From contig JAFADI010000007.1 of assembly GCA_023424965.1 (NCBI GenBank), forward strand, positions 1-64,000: a DNA stretch of 64,000 bases. Direction: 5' to 3'. The notes under the pieces are model-generated. The model saw only the letters and a list, made by a program, of their open reading frames with translations. It was not told the DNA's origin and did no database searches. A program made the position numbers and the translations under genes. This document shows positions 1 to 7,794 of the stretch, piece after piece. How positions within the stretch are numbered: the first letter of the stretch is position 1; every line of letters begins with the position of its first letter. The DNA comes from Bacillota bacterium (GTDB taxonomy: Bacteria > Bacillota > Clostridia > Acetivibrionales > JAFADI01).

Positions 1-309
1 GAAGACTTTATGGAGGTGGCGGGCCAGAGATACCTTACCACGCCGGAAGGCATAGAGTATGACCGGTGTGTGATGCCCCACGCAGATGAAAGAATTGACG
101 GAATCGCAGGAAAGGCCAGGATCTATAATATTGAGACGGAACGGATCGAAAAGGAGTTCGGTGTGCAGATATGGGACTACCAGAGGGATGTGGACGGCAG
201 ACTCGAATTTCTCAATATCGAAATGGCGGAGGATTCGGGAATGTTCAAAATTTTCGTAGGTGAAATGATTGAAGATATTTTCTATAAGTTTTATCAGGCC
301 ACCAAGTGA
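1..309 (+). CDS. C-terminal part of a DUF2491/YjfK-like protein (5' end outside window)
   Basis: The reading frame is open from the first base, so this is the last 102 residues of a gene that begins upstream; the internal ATG at 10 has no ribosome site and is unlikely to be the start. The fragment is soluble-looking and acidic, with a mixed beta pattern (RYLTTPEGIEYDRC, LEFLNIEMAEDSG, FKIFVGEMIE). That pattern and the DUF350 gene 26 bp downstream resemble the yjfK-yjfL pairing of enterobacteria, where YjfK is DUF2491. The family call is an inference from context and a general resemblance; no function is established. Co-transcription with the next gene is likely. Confidence 0.45.
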   Translation, partial: EDFMEVAGQRYLTTPEGIEYDRCVMPHADERIDGIAGKARIYNIETERIEKEFGVQIWDYQRDVDGRLEFLNIEMAEDSGMFKIFVGEMIEDIFYKFYQATK

Positions 310-335
310 GTGTGGAAAATAAAGGGGGAATATAA

Positions 336-1229
336 ATGGAATTTGCAGGGTTAATCAAATTTCTTGGCAACAACTTTCTGTTCAGCACCGTCATCATACT
401 TATCACCTTTATCCTGGGCTGGATATTGTACAACCATGTTGTAATCAGGGGAATATGCCTGAAGGATGCTTTGTTTGAGAAAGACAACCTGGCCGCCTGG
501 GTGGAATTCATCGGAGCTTTTATTTACCCCGCGCTTTACCTGGCTGCGAAATCCATTGAAGGCTCCGCCAGCGACAACATCCTGCTGGACCTTCTCATAT
601 GTGTGGGATATGTTGTCAGCTATGTATTGATTTTTACGGTGCTGAGGCTTCTCGCCGGTACCGTTGTAAAGCTCCTGGATTCGGAGGACCATGAGGGCAA
701 AATAAGCCTGAACAGTGAGATATATTCGCAGAAGAACATTGCTGCCGCACTGTTCTCATCAGCCCTTTCCATTATATTTGTCAATGTTGTAAAATTCCTT
801 GACATTCTTCCGGGGTATTTCCTCACCTCGGTCTATAAAATGCTCATCATCCTGTTGTTTACACTGATCGCCCTTGTGGCCTATATGCTGCTGCTTAGAA
901 ATAAAACCACCCTGTTCAAGGAAATCTTTATCGACAATAATATCGCGGCGGGGGTTTGCTTTGCAGGTTTTGTTTTCGCCGTTCAGTTGATCCTGGGAAG
1001 CCTGACGGAACTGCAGGTTGAGTTCGATTTTGCAGGCCTCCTTTCCATGTCGGCCATAAGCCTGGTGCTCTTCGGCGTGCTCTCCATCCTATTCAAATGG
1101 CTCTTCACACGGATGATCAAGGTGGATGTATGGAAGGAAGTTTATGAACAGAACAACATCGGGGCTGCCCTGGGGCAAATCGCCCTGTATGTAGGCATTG
1201 CCAACGTCATTGTCCATTTCATCAAATAG
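336..1229 (+). CDS. DUF350 family integral membrane protein with four repeat units
   Basis: 297 residues, with about eight hydrophobic segments (roughly 15-33, 53-72, 82-104, 135-155, 165-187, 202-222, 232-254, 273-295). Four copies of a DUF350-like signature, an acidic/polar residue then N-[LI]-[AG]-A, occur at residues 51-54, 134-137, 202-205 and 274-277. Each sits at the start of a membrane helix, so the protein looks like an internal duplication of the usual two-repeat YjfL (about 130 residues). The ATG has a GGGGG ribosome site. It follows the DUF2491-like gene closely. DUF350 proteins are often found with PspA-type or DUF2491 partners and their biochemical role is unknown. Confidence 0.75.
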   Translation: MEFAGLIKFLGNNFLFSTVIILITFILGWILYNHVVIRGICLKDALFEKDNLAAWVEFIGAFIYPALYLAAKSIEGSASDNILLDLLICVGYVVSYVLIFTVLRLLAGTVVKLLDSEDHEGKISLNSEIYSQKNIAAALFSSALSIIFVNVVKFLDILPGYFLTSVYKMLIILLFTLIALVAYMLLLRNKTTLFKEIFIDNNIAAGVCFAGFVFAVQLILGSLTELQVEFDFAGLLSMSAISLVLFGVLSILFKWLFTRMIKVDVWKEVYEQNNIGAALGQIALYVGIANVIVHFIK

Positions 1230-1349
1230 TGCCCTGGTAATTATGCAGGCATAAAAGGTGCTAATTTAAAGTATGGCAAGTGAACCATGGATAATTTGCT
1301 TGATGAAGCAGGGAAAAAAAGGTTATAATTATCTTTGGAGGAAAACAAT

Positions 1350-1811
1350 ATGGAAGAAATTTTGAAAGTTCTCGAAGAGATGAGAAAGCAGCTAAATGAC
1401 AGAATGGATAAAATGTCGGAGGACAACGTCCTAAGGCATAATCAGTTAAGTGACAGAATGGACAAAATAGTGGAGGATAACGCCCTAAGGCACAATCAGC
1501 TAAATGATAGAATGGACGAAATGGCCGAGGAGAATGTCTTAAGGCACAATCAGCTAAATGACAGAATGGACAAAATAGTGGAGGACAACGCCCTAAGGCA
1601 TAATCAATTAAATGATAGGATGGACAAAATGGCAGAAGATAACGCCCTAAGGCATAACCAATTAGCTGCTGCCATCAAACAGGCAAGCAGCGAAATAAGA
1701 GAAGTCAAAGCCGAGGTAAAGAAAGTCCAGGCCGACACTGAATTCATAAAAGACGCCGTAAAGGTTGCTTATGAGGATATTGGAAATTTACAAAAGGCAG
1801 TCAATAAATAG
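1350..1811 (+). CDS. Coiled-coil protein made of 18-residue tandem repeats
   Basis: 153 residues from the ATG at 1350, which has GGAGG at 1337-1341 with good spacing; the TTG at 1335 overlaps that site and is rejected. Residues 18-107 are five copies of an 18-residue unit of the form RMDKMxEDNxLRHNQLxD, followed by a charged helix (SSEIREVKAEVKKVQADTE). No signal peptide, membrane segment or catalytic motif is seen. Eighteen residues equals one heptad plus one hendecad, as expected for a long continuous coiled coil. The tail resembles generic SMC-like or phage-like coiled-coil proteins, but no family can be named. It stands alone and ends at a bidirectional terminator. Confidence 0.75.
   Translation: MEEILKVLEEMRKQLNDRMDKMSEDNVLRHNQLSDRMDKIVEDNALRHNQLNDRMDEMAEENVLRHNQLNDRMDKIVEDNALRHNQLNDRMDKMAEDNALRHNQLAAAIKQASSEIREVKAEVKKVQADTEFIKDAVKVAYEDIGNLQKAVNK
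1401..1670 (+). repeat. Five tandem copies of a 54-bp unit inside a coding region
   Basis: Units lie at 1401-1454, 1455-1508, 1509-1562, 1563-1616 and 1617-1670, all in frame. Units 2 and 4 match each other closely (IVEDNALRHNQL) and units 1, 3 and 5 form a second type with M at the fifth position (MSEDN, MAEEN, MAEDN). The alternation suggests duplication of a 108-bp pair. Confidence 0.9.
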
Positions 1812-1852
1812 GATGACAAGGACGCAGGAAGCCTGCAGCCATCAAAGAAATT

Positions 1853-1897
1853 AAAAACCGGGGACACTCCTCCACAGAGGTGTATCCCCGGTTTTAT
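1853..1897. terminator. Bidirectional rho-independent terminator
   Basis: Arms AAAACCGGGGA and TCCCCGGTTTT pair around a CTCC/GAGG inner stem, with A-rich and T-rich flanks on both sides. It separates the convergent coiled-coil gene and the SLH-GH18 gene. Confidence 0.9.
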
Positions 1898-1900
1898 TAT

Positions 1901-3649
1901 TTATCTGCCAAAAGCTTTCAAGATCTGCTGCCATATGTCAAGGTAAATGGCTTTTCCTCCCTGCTCTTCATAGTCCGGGATGATTCCCAGCCTCCACAGG
2001 GAGATGCCCTGGATGCCGAACATTTTTGCCAGATTGATTTTGTCCTGTACGCTCCGTGAATCCTCATACCACAGGATGTTGTCCGTAGCATCCGTATCGT
2101 TTTTGAATACGGCATAGGGATTCCGGGACACATCGGAATATTTGATATCCACATTGGAGGAGAGCCTGGCTTTTATGCTTGCGTATTCGGGAGCCAGGGC
2201 GTATTCATTTATTACCTTTCCATCCTTCAGCTTCCACTGGGAGGCTCCAAAAGACAATTGAAGCATGACTTTACTGACGTCGGACACGCCGGTATCCTTG
2301 TCGGTGATGGCCCTCAAAGCGTAATAGACCTCATCGAAAGGGGTGGGGGGTGTATCGGGATAGCCGTTTTGCATCTCACCGGCAGTAAGCTTTTTAGCAT
2401 CGTAGTCATGGGCCATCAAAATCACTTTATCCGCAATGGAGCCGATGGTTTTGAAATCATAACCATTGTAGTATTCAAGTCCCGGGCGCCTTGCAGGATG
2501 CACCATTACATACAGTTTTTTGTTTTTTGCCTTGAGCTCCCGGCTGAGCTCGGAGAGAAAAGAGTTGAAGCTGTTTTTCAAAACCTCGCCCTTCATGCCT
2601 TCAAAATCGATTACCACACCATCCACTGCGCGGGTGGCACTCCCGTCGGAAAGGGAATCCGCCTGCTCTGAAATGGCGGATATAACCTGGGCTCTGGTCT
2701 CCGCAACGGTCAAAACATATTGCAGCAGGCTCACACCTGGGTTTCCCTGTCCACTGCCCATGGGGGTGTCCTCTGCAAAAACCATCAACTGGGTTGAAAG
2801 ATTATTGGCTTTGGCTGTGTCCACGACCCCGGAAAATCCGTCGGGAACGGCGAAAACATTGTTGTTTTCACCGGTGGTATTGAGGCGGATCCCGCCGGTA
2901 GAGCTGTCATATTCCAGCCGGCTCCAGCCGAAGCTCACGGAATCCAGGCTGTTCATAAAATCTTTCTGCGGAGAGGACTTTATGGCATAGAAGGCGTGAA
3001 GCTCCTTGAGCGGGAGATTCAGCTTCTCATACATCCGCATCGTCATCGCCGCTGCCTGTTCCCGCAAAGCCCTGTCGCCGGGCTTGAAGAGGTTGCCTGT
3101 GAAGCCGGTGATGATTCCCAGATCCCGTGCGATGGTTATGTAGCCGGTGTTGTCCTGTATGTCTGAAAAGGGCTGGCCCAGGTAGGTCAACTGTCTGGCA
3201 AGGGAATCATAGCCAAGAGTCCTGACAAGCATAACGGCCATTTCTTCTCTGGTGATGGGGTCCGCCGGCCGGAACAGGTCCGAGTCCTTTGTGAGGACGC
3301 CATGCTTTACTGCGGTTTCAACAGCGGAATAATACCATTCACTTTTTACGGCATTGTCTGTGTAACTGCCGCTTACAGGATTTTCGGGAGCCCATTTCAT
3401 AAGCTTTACCAGGAAGGTGACAAATTCACTTCTTGTGATGGTTCTTCCGGTTCCAAAATTATTGTTGCCTACGCCGTCGGTTATTTTTAATGCCCGGAGG
3501 TCATGGATCGCCTTGTAGGCCCAATGGGACTGGGGTACGTCGGCGAAGGAAGCGGCCGGCGCCGCGGCCAGTGACAGAGTTGGAAAAGAGGCCGCCAGCA
3601 GGGCAAAAGACAGAAACAGACATAAAAAAACTTTTCTTTTGTTTGACAA
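1901..3649 (-). CDS. Secreted S-layer-anchored GH18-family protein (three SLH domains plus YaaH-like GH18 domain)
   Basis: 582 residues. A signal peptide covers about residues 1-29 (LFLSFALLAASF core, cut near SLAAA). Three SLH domains follow at about 33-78, 95-142 and 160-206, with typical FADVPQSHWAYKAI, ITRSEFV and ITREEMAVML motifs; they should bind pyruvylated secondary wall polymer. The rest (about 230-580) is a GH18 barrel of the YaaH/SleL/CotL type. The active-site strand reads DGVVIDFEG, with Asp348 and the predicted acid Glu350 kept and the first-turn Asp of the chitinase DxxDxDxE motif replaced by Val. A peptidoglycan or chitin-like glycosidase on the cell surface is likely, possibly used in sporulation or wall turnover. 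The start is a TTG with only a weak ribosome site. Confidence 0.85.
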   Translation of the reverse strand: MSNKRKVFLCLFLSFALLAASFPTLSLAAAPAASFADVPQSHWAYKAIHDLRALKITDGVGNNNFGTGRTITRSEFVTFLVKLMKWAPENPVSGSYTDNAVKSEWYYSAVETAVKHGVLTKDSDLFRPADPITREEMAVMLVRTLGYDSLARQLTYLGQPFSDIQDNTGYITIARDLGIITGFTGNLFKPGDRALREQAAAMTMRMYEKLNLPLKELHAFYAIKSSPQKDFMNSLDSVSFGWSRLEYDSSTGGIRLNTTGENNNVFAVPDGFSGVVDTAKANNLSTQLMVFAEDTPMGSGQGNPGVSLLQYVLTVAETRAQVISAISEQADSLSDGSATRAVDGVVIDFEGMKGEVLKNSFNSFLSELSRELKAKNKKLYVMVHPARRPGLEYYNGYDFKTIGSIADKVILMAHDYDAKKLTAGEMQNGYPDTPPTPFDEVYYALRAITDKDTGVSDVSKVMLQLSFGASQWKLKDGKVINEYALAPEYASIKARLSSNVDIKYSDVSRNPYAVFKNDTDATDNILWYEDSRSVQDKINLAKMFGIQGISLWRLGIIPDYEEQGGKAIYLDIWQQILKAFGR

Positions 3650-3688
3650 AATACATTCACCATCCTCAAATTATATAGTTTCCTGTGG

Positions 3689-3722
3689 AAAGCCGCCAGT
3701 TTAAATTGGCGGCTTCTTTGCC
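3689..3722. terminator. Inverted repeat hairpin, copy 1 of a recurring terminator sequence
   Basis: Arms AAGCCGCCAGTTT and the matching ATTGGCGGCTT are followed on the plus strand by CTTTG. The same hairpin with two compensating base changes lies at 22359-22389. Here it is in the 5' region of the minus-strand SLH gene, about 40 bp before its start codon. Confidence 0.6.
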
Positions 3723-3838
3723 TGAACTATATGTGTGTTAAATATTATAGTAACTTGAATAGACTGAAGCGGGCATCTCCAGGTTTCAAATTAATTATAC
3801 CTTTTTCGGGGGATTTTGTCTTCTTTTGGGGCACAAGA

Positions 3839-3879
3839 AAGGGCTATGCCTGTATTTACCACGGCACAGCCCCTCCGGA
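3839..3879 (-). terminator. Terminator at the end of the TetR-controlled efflux operon
   Basis: Read on the minus strand: GGGCTGTGCC, a 12-base loop, GGCATAGCCC, then TTTCTT. The stem has ten pairs with one G-U. It follows the stop of the putative 26-residue peptide by about 10 bp. The same left arm occurs in the terminator at 10273-10309. Confidence 0.7.
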
Positions 3880-3887
3880 TATAAAAT

Positions 3888-3968
3888 TTATCTTATAAGT
3901 AAACCGGCAACCGCAAGAACGGATATCACAGAACCTGCCACTGCCTTATACAACATCAACGGTTTCAT
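3888..3968 (-). CDS. Putative 26-residue single-span membrane peptide
   Basis: An ATG at 3968 opens a 26-codon frame that starts MKPLMLYKAVAG, runs through a hydrophobic stretch (SVISVLAVAGLL) and ends IR-stop. A GGTGGTG ribosome site sits about six bases before the ATG. It starts 75 bp after the ABC-2 permease stop and ends just before the operon terminator, so it would be translated from the same message. A short positively charged N-terminus plus one transmembrane helix is typical of small membrane proteins that accompany transporters. No homology can be checked here, so both existence and role are inferred. Confidence 0.45.
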   Translation of the reverse strand: MKPLMLYKAVAGSVISVLAVAGLLIR

Positions 3969-4043
3969 AACGATCACCACCGCATTTCAAAAGGTATTTC
4001 TACGATATAGATACCAACGGGGGCCGGTTTAAAACAACATTCT

Positions 4044-5192
4044 TCAATCCAGACTCTTTTTGAACCTTATGGAGGCAAAACCCAGGAGAACCACTAAAAA
4101 TATGCTGAGGGCGATGATGTCGTTTACCAGGAAGCCGGCTCCCACCCCTTTTAAAACAATTCCCCGGATGATGTCCAAAAAGTAAGTTACCGGTATTGCA
4201 TAACCCAGGAGATAAATGGGATAGGGCATGGCCTCCCTTGGGAAAACAAAGCCCGACAAGAGGATGGTGGGCAAAAGGATCACCAGGGTCAGCATCATTG
4301 CCTGGAGCTGATTCTGTGCCAGGCTGGAGATGAGCATGCCGATGGACAGGGCGCAGATTACGAAGAGGAAGCCCAGTACCAGCAGGAGCAGCACACTTCC
4401 TTCCACCCACACGCCGAACCAGAATATGCACAGAGCCAGTGAGAAAAGGAAGCCCGCATAGCCGATGATGATATAGGGGACCAGCTTGCCCAGGATCAAT
4501 TCCGTTGAACGGATGGGGGTGACAATCAACTGCTCGATGGTGCCCCTTTCCTTTTCCCTCACCAGGGCAAAGCCCGTTAAAAGTATGGTGATGTTCTGGA
4601 GAATAATGCCCACAAGTCCGGGAATGGTAAATCTGGTGCTTTCCAGATTGGGGTTGTACCATACCTTTGAGGTTATTTCCACCCCGGGCATTTTGGCAAC
4701 AGAAGGGCCTATTTTTTTCAGGGCTTCTTCTTTAAAGGTCTTGGAATAGATTTCGGAAACCAGCTGGCCGCTGCTTAATGCAGTTCTTGCCGTGGTAGGG
4801 TCCGTGCCGTCGATAATCAGCTGGGTTTGGGGCGCCCTGCCGCGGCTCAGCTCGCTTGCATAGTCCGAGGGTATGATGAGGCCGGCCTTGGCCTTTCCGC
4901 CGTCAATCAGGTCGGACAGCTCCTTGTAGCTGGACACGTTGTATGTCACGGCAAAGTAATCGGAAGCTACAAATCTATCAATATATTCACGGCTTTCCTG
5001 TGTTTTACTCTGATCGAAAACCGCGGTGTGGATTTTGCTCACCTCGGTAGTGACCGCATACCCGAAAAGCAGCATCATCATGATGGGCATAAAGATGGGA
5101 ATTCTCAAACTGATGGGGTCCCTTTTTATCTGAATGAATTCTTTCTTTACGATGGAAAGGAACCGCTGCCAGCTGAACATTTTTCTTTTCAT
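4044..5192 (-). CDS. ABC-2 type transporter permease (YbhR/YbhS-like)
   Basis: 382 residues. One N-terminal membrane helix (about 30-48, PIFMPIMMMLLFGYAV), a large extracytoplasmic domain (about 50-180), then five helices in the C-terminal 200 residues, the layout of ABC2_membrane_3 permeases. The motif REKERGTIEQLIVTPI (near residue 220) is the conserved coupling segment of this family. The gene starts 12 bp after the ATPase gene, with a GGGGGG ribosome site. It should form the membrane channel of an efflux pump with the ATPase and the HlyD-like adaptor. Only one permease gene is present, so a homodimer is likely. Confidence 0.9.
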   Translation of the reverse strand: MKRKMFSWQRFLSIVKKEFIQIKRDPISLRIPIFMPIMMMLLFGYAVTTEVSKIHTAVFDQSKTQESREYIDRFVASDYFAVTYNVSSYKELSDLIDGGKAKAGLIIPSDYASELSRGRAPQTQLIIDGTDPTTARTALSSGQLVSEIYSKTFKEEALKKIGPSVAKMPGVEITSKVWYNPNLESTRFTIPGLVGIILQNITILLTGFALVREKERGTIEQLIVTPIRSTELILGKLVPYIIIGYAGFLFSLALCIFWFGVWVEGSVLLLLVLGFLFVICALSIGMLISSLAQNQLQAMMLTLVILLPTILLSGFVFPREAMPYPIYLLGYAIPVTYFLDIIRGIVLKGVGAGFLVNDIIALSIFLVVLLGFASIRFKKSLD

Positions 5193-5204
5193 AGCAAGCC
5201 CCCC

Positions 5205-5993
5205 TTATTGGCTGTCGGAATGAAGGAACTTCATCTCTTTAAAGGTCGCGCTGACCTTGGTGTTGGTGATATTCTCCACATAGGAAATAAATACGTCCTC
5301 GAGATTTTTGGACTTTTCACGCTGTATGATCTCCTGGGGTGGGGCAAAATCGTTGATCAGCCTGCCGTTAAAGATAAAGCCCACGATATCGCAGCTTTCC
5401 GCTTCATCCATGTAATGGGTGGTGACCAGAATGGTGATGCCCTGCTTCGCAAGGGCGTGGATGATCTCCCAGAAGACCCTCCTGGAAACCGGGTCTACAC
5501 CGGCGGTGGGCTCGTCAAGGACCAGAAGCCGGGGCTTGTGGATGAGGGCGCAGCCCAGGGCGAGACGCTGCTTCCATCCGCCCGAAAGTGTTCCGGCCAG
5601 GCTTTTCTCCTTGGCTGAAAGGTTGGCCATCAGGAGAAGCTCCTTTTTTCTTGAATCCCTTACGGCTTTGCTGAGCCCGTAAATTCCCGCATAGAAGTCC
5701 AGGTTTTCCTCTACCGCCAGGTCTTCATACAGGCTGAACTTCTGGGACATATAGCCCAGGTTCTGCCGCACGGCCTCGGTATCTTTGACGATGTCAAGGC
5801 CCATGACCTTGCCGGAGCCAGAGGTAGGGGAGAGTACGCCGCACAACATCCGTATGGTGGTGGATTTACCCGAACCGTTGGGACCCAGAAAGCCAAAGAT
5901 ACAGCCTTTGGGTATTTTGAAACTGATATTGTCAACGGCGGTAAAACTGCCGAATTTTTTTGTCAGGTTTTCAACCTCGATTGCATGTTCCAT
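5205..5993 (-). CDS. ABC transporter ATP-binding protein (YbhF-type half)
   Basis: 262 residues from the ATG at 5993. The upstream TTG at 5999 touches the GGAGG at 6000-6004 and is rejected; the ATG lies six bases from it. Walker A is GPNGSGKST, the signature motif is LSGGWKQRLALG, Walker B is LLVLDEPTAGVDP, and the switch His is in TTHYMDEAE. It powers the ABC-2 permease encoded just downstream. E. coli YbhF has two such domains, whereas this protein has one. Confidence 0.93.
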   Translation of the reverse strand: MEHAIEVENLTKKFGSFTAVDNISFKIPKGCIFGFLGPNGSGKSTTIRMLCGVLSPTSGSGKVMGLDIVKDTEAVRQNLGYMSQKFSLYEDLAVEENLDFYAGIYGLSKAVRDSRKKELLLMANLSAKEKSLAGTLSGGWKQRLALGCALIHKPRLLVLDEPTAGVDPVSRRVFWEIIHALAKQGITILVTTHYMDEAESCDIVGFIFNGRLINDFAPPQEIIQREKSKNLEDVFISYVENITNTKVSATFKEMKFLHSDSQ

Positions 5994-6005
5994 GGCCAAC
6001 CTCCG

Positions 6006-7091
6006 CTATTTGCCCGTTGGGATATAGGCGTCTACCGTCATTCCCGGCCGCAGGCTTTCGATATTGTCCAGTATTTTTATTTTAACCTTGAACACGGTGC
6101 TTTCCTTGGCCTCGCTTGTCTCGGTATTTTTGGGAGTAAATTCCGCAGTGCCGGAGATGAAGATGATCTTGCCCTTTATGGACGTATCCGGCAAGGCGGG
6201 GCTTTTGAGAAGGAGCTCCTGGTCCAGCTTTATGGAGTTCAGGTTTTTCTGGGGGATATAGACCTTTACCCACAGGTCCGTAAGGTCGGAGATGACGCCG
6301 ATGCTCGTTCCGGTGTTGACCATGTCCCCGGTATTTACATTTTTCAGCAGGTAGGTTCCGTCAACGGGTGCTTTCACTTCATACTTTGAGAGCATCAGTT
6401 TTGCCTGGTCAAGGGCTGCCTGGGACTGCTCCAGATCCGCTTCCGCGGCTTTGATCGCCTGGTTTGTGGAGCCGTTGCGCAGAAGCTCCAGCTGTGCCTG
6501 GGCGGCTTGAAGCTGGGATTGGGAGGAGGTCAGCTGCTTTTGTGCCGTAATGAGCTGCTGGTTTGCCGTGTCCACCTTGTATTGGGCATCCTGCAGATCG
6601 CTGTCGGAAGCCGCTCCCGATGCGTTGAGGGCTTTTACTTTGCTGTATTTGTCAACCCAGTAGTCATAATTTATCTTTGCGTTGTCAACGGCAGTCCTGG
6701 CGGCGTTTACGCCTGACTTTGCCGTATCGGCGGAAGCCTCCGCCTGCTTGATCTGTTCTGTTCTGGTACCGGCCTTCAAATCGTCCAGCTTTGCCTGCTT
6801 CAGTTTTACAACGGCCTCATTCTGCCTGACGACCAGTTCCTGGTTGGAGGCGTCCACTTTTACAAGAACGTCCCCTTTTTTAACCTGTGAACCTTCTTCC
6901 CTCTCGATGGAGATTACTTTCCCGGCAGCTTCGGAATTGGCGTCAATCTGGGTTGACTCCACAGAGCCGCTGAGGGTTAAAGTGTTTGAAGCGCCGCAGC
7001 CGGATAAAAGAATAACAACGATGCCCGCGAGTATTAAAAAAATTCTTTTCAAGGATGTGACTGTCTTATTTGTCTCCATTCTGACCTCCAT
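6006..7091 (-). CDS. HlyD-family membrane fusion lipoprotein of an ABC exporter (YbhG-like)
   Basis: 361 residues from the ATG at 7091, which has GGAGGA six bases before it; the longer frame reaching 7244 runs through the tetR gene in another frame and is not used. A lipoprotein signal ends LLSGC, so the N-terminus should be lipid-anchored outside the membrane. A biotinyl-lipoyl-like half (GKVISIEREEGSQVKKGDVL) is followed by a long coiled-coil hairpin rich in A, Q, K and D (about 110-225), the second lipoyl half and a beta-barrel (LWVKVYIPQKNL, GMTVDAYIP). It starts 2 bp after the tetR stop codon and should link the pump to the wall side or gather substrate. Confidence 0.9.
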   Translation of the reverse strand: MEVRMETNKTVTSLKRIFLILAGIVVILLSGCGASNTLTLSGSVESTQIDANSEAAGKVISIEREEGSQVKKGDVLVKVDASNQELVVRQNEAVVKLKQAKLDDLKAGTRTEQIKQAEASADTAKSGVNAARTAVDNAKINYDYWVDKYSKVKALNASGAASDSDLQDAQYKVDTANQQLITAQKQLTSSQSQLQAAQAQLELLRNGSTNQAIKAAEADLEQSQAALDQAKLMLSKYEVKAPVDGTYLLKNVNTGDMVNTGTSIGVISDLTDLWVKVYIPQKNLNSIKLDQELLLKSPALPDTSIKGKIIFISGTAEFTPKNTETSEAKESTVFKVKIKILDNIESLRPGMTVDAYIPTGK

Positions 7092-7093
7092 GA

Positions 7094-7747
7094 TTATTCC
7101 TCCTTCACACCGGGAGTGCTGGCAATGCCGTAAAGAACGATATCCACAATTCTGTCGATTTCCGTCTCCAGGTCCTTCAACACAAACTTGTCGCCAAAAA
7201 GCTTTCTCTGGAGAATCAAGGCGGCGATGTTTCCCAGTACGCACCGGACGAGGGACTCCGTATCGATTTCCTTCCGGAGCAGCCCTCTCTCAGCCATGTT
7301 CTGCCGGAAGACATCGGCGGCAGCGACGGCCCTGGTGATGATGTTCTGGTAGATGACCTCACGGATATCCTCGTGGAACACGGCTTCCGTAAAAACGACC
7401 CTGGCCATGGGGAATATCCGCTCCACCAGCAGCAGCCGGTCTTTTACCACTTCTTTTATAACAGTCCTCAGGTCCTTTGTGCTTGCGTTGCGCAAAATGT
7501 TTTCAAAGGGTTTGATCACGACCTCCAGACTTAAAAGGTTGATGGCCTGGATCAATATGCCCCGGAGGATGTCCTTTTTGGTTTTGAAATACCGGAAAAT
7601 GGTGCCTTCCGCCACACCGGCATTTTTGGCTATTTCACTGGTGGTTGCCGCGCTGAATCCTTTTTCTGCAAAAATTTCGATTGCGGCCAGAAGTATTTTT
7701 TGCTCCTTTTCAGGGAGATTGAGCTTGCTAAGTTCGGGTATATCCAC
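7094..7747 (-). CDS. TetR family transcriptional repressor of the efflux operon
   Basis: 217 residues if started at the GTG at 7747, which has GGAGG eight bases upstream; ATG 7762 and GTG 7765 lie before that site and lack one of their own. The N-terminal helix-turn-helix is clear (ILLAAIEIFAEKGFSAATTS, then EIAKNAGVAEGTIFRYFKTK). The C-terminal ligand domain is helical and of the CecR/AcrR kind. It is the first gene of the pump operon, and a perfect operator palindrome covers its own start of transcription, so autorepression of the whole locus is expected. The layout tetR-hlyD-ABC-permease parallels cecR-ybhGFSR of E. coli. Confidence 0.92.
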   Translation of the reverse strand: MDIPELSKLNLPEKEQKILLAAIEIFAEKGFSAATTSEIAKNAGVAEGTIFRYFKTKKDILRGILIQAINLLSLEVVIKPFENILRNASTKDLRTVIKEVVKDRLLLVERIFPMARVVFTEAVFHEDIREVIYQNIITRAVAAADVFRQNMAERGLLRKEIDTESLVRCVLGNIAALILQRKLFGDKFVLKDLETEIDRIVDIVLYGIASTPGVKEE

Positions 7748-7774
7748 TGTTGGCACCTCCATCACAGAAAAATG

Positions 7775-7788
7775 AGTGAGTACTCACT
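7775..7788. promoter_or_regulatory. Perfect 14-bp palindrome, probable TetR operator
   Basis: AGTGAGTACTCACT is its own reverse complement. It lies directly downstream of the -10 box of the tetR promoter, over the expected transcription start, which is the usual place for a TetR-family autorepressor site. The TGAGTGA-type half-site is common for this family. Confidence 0.85.
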
Positions 7789-7794
7789 ATTGTT

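Noticed and set aside
3826..4032. Plus-strand 68-codon frame opposite the 26-residue peptide and terminator
   Set aside because: No ribosome site; it covers the hairpin, and the opposite strand has better coding signs.
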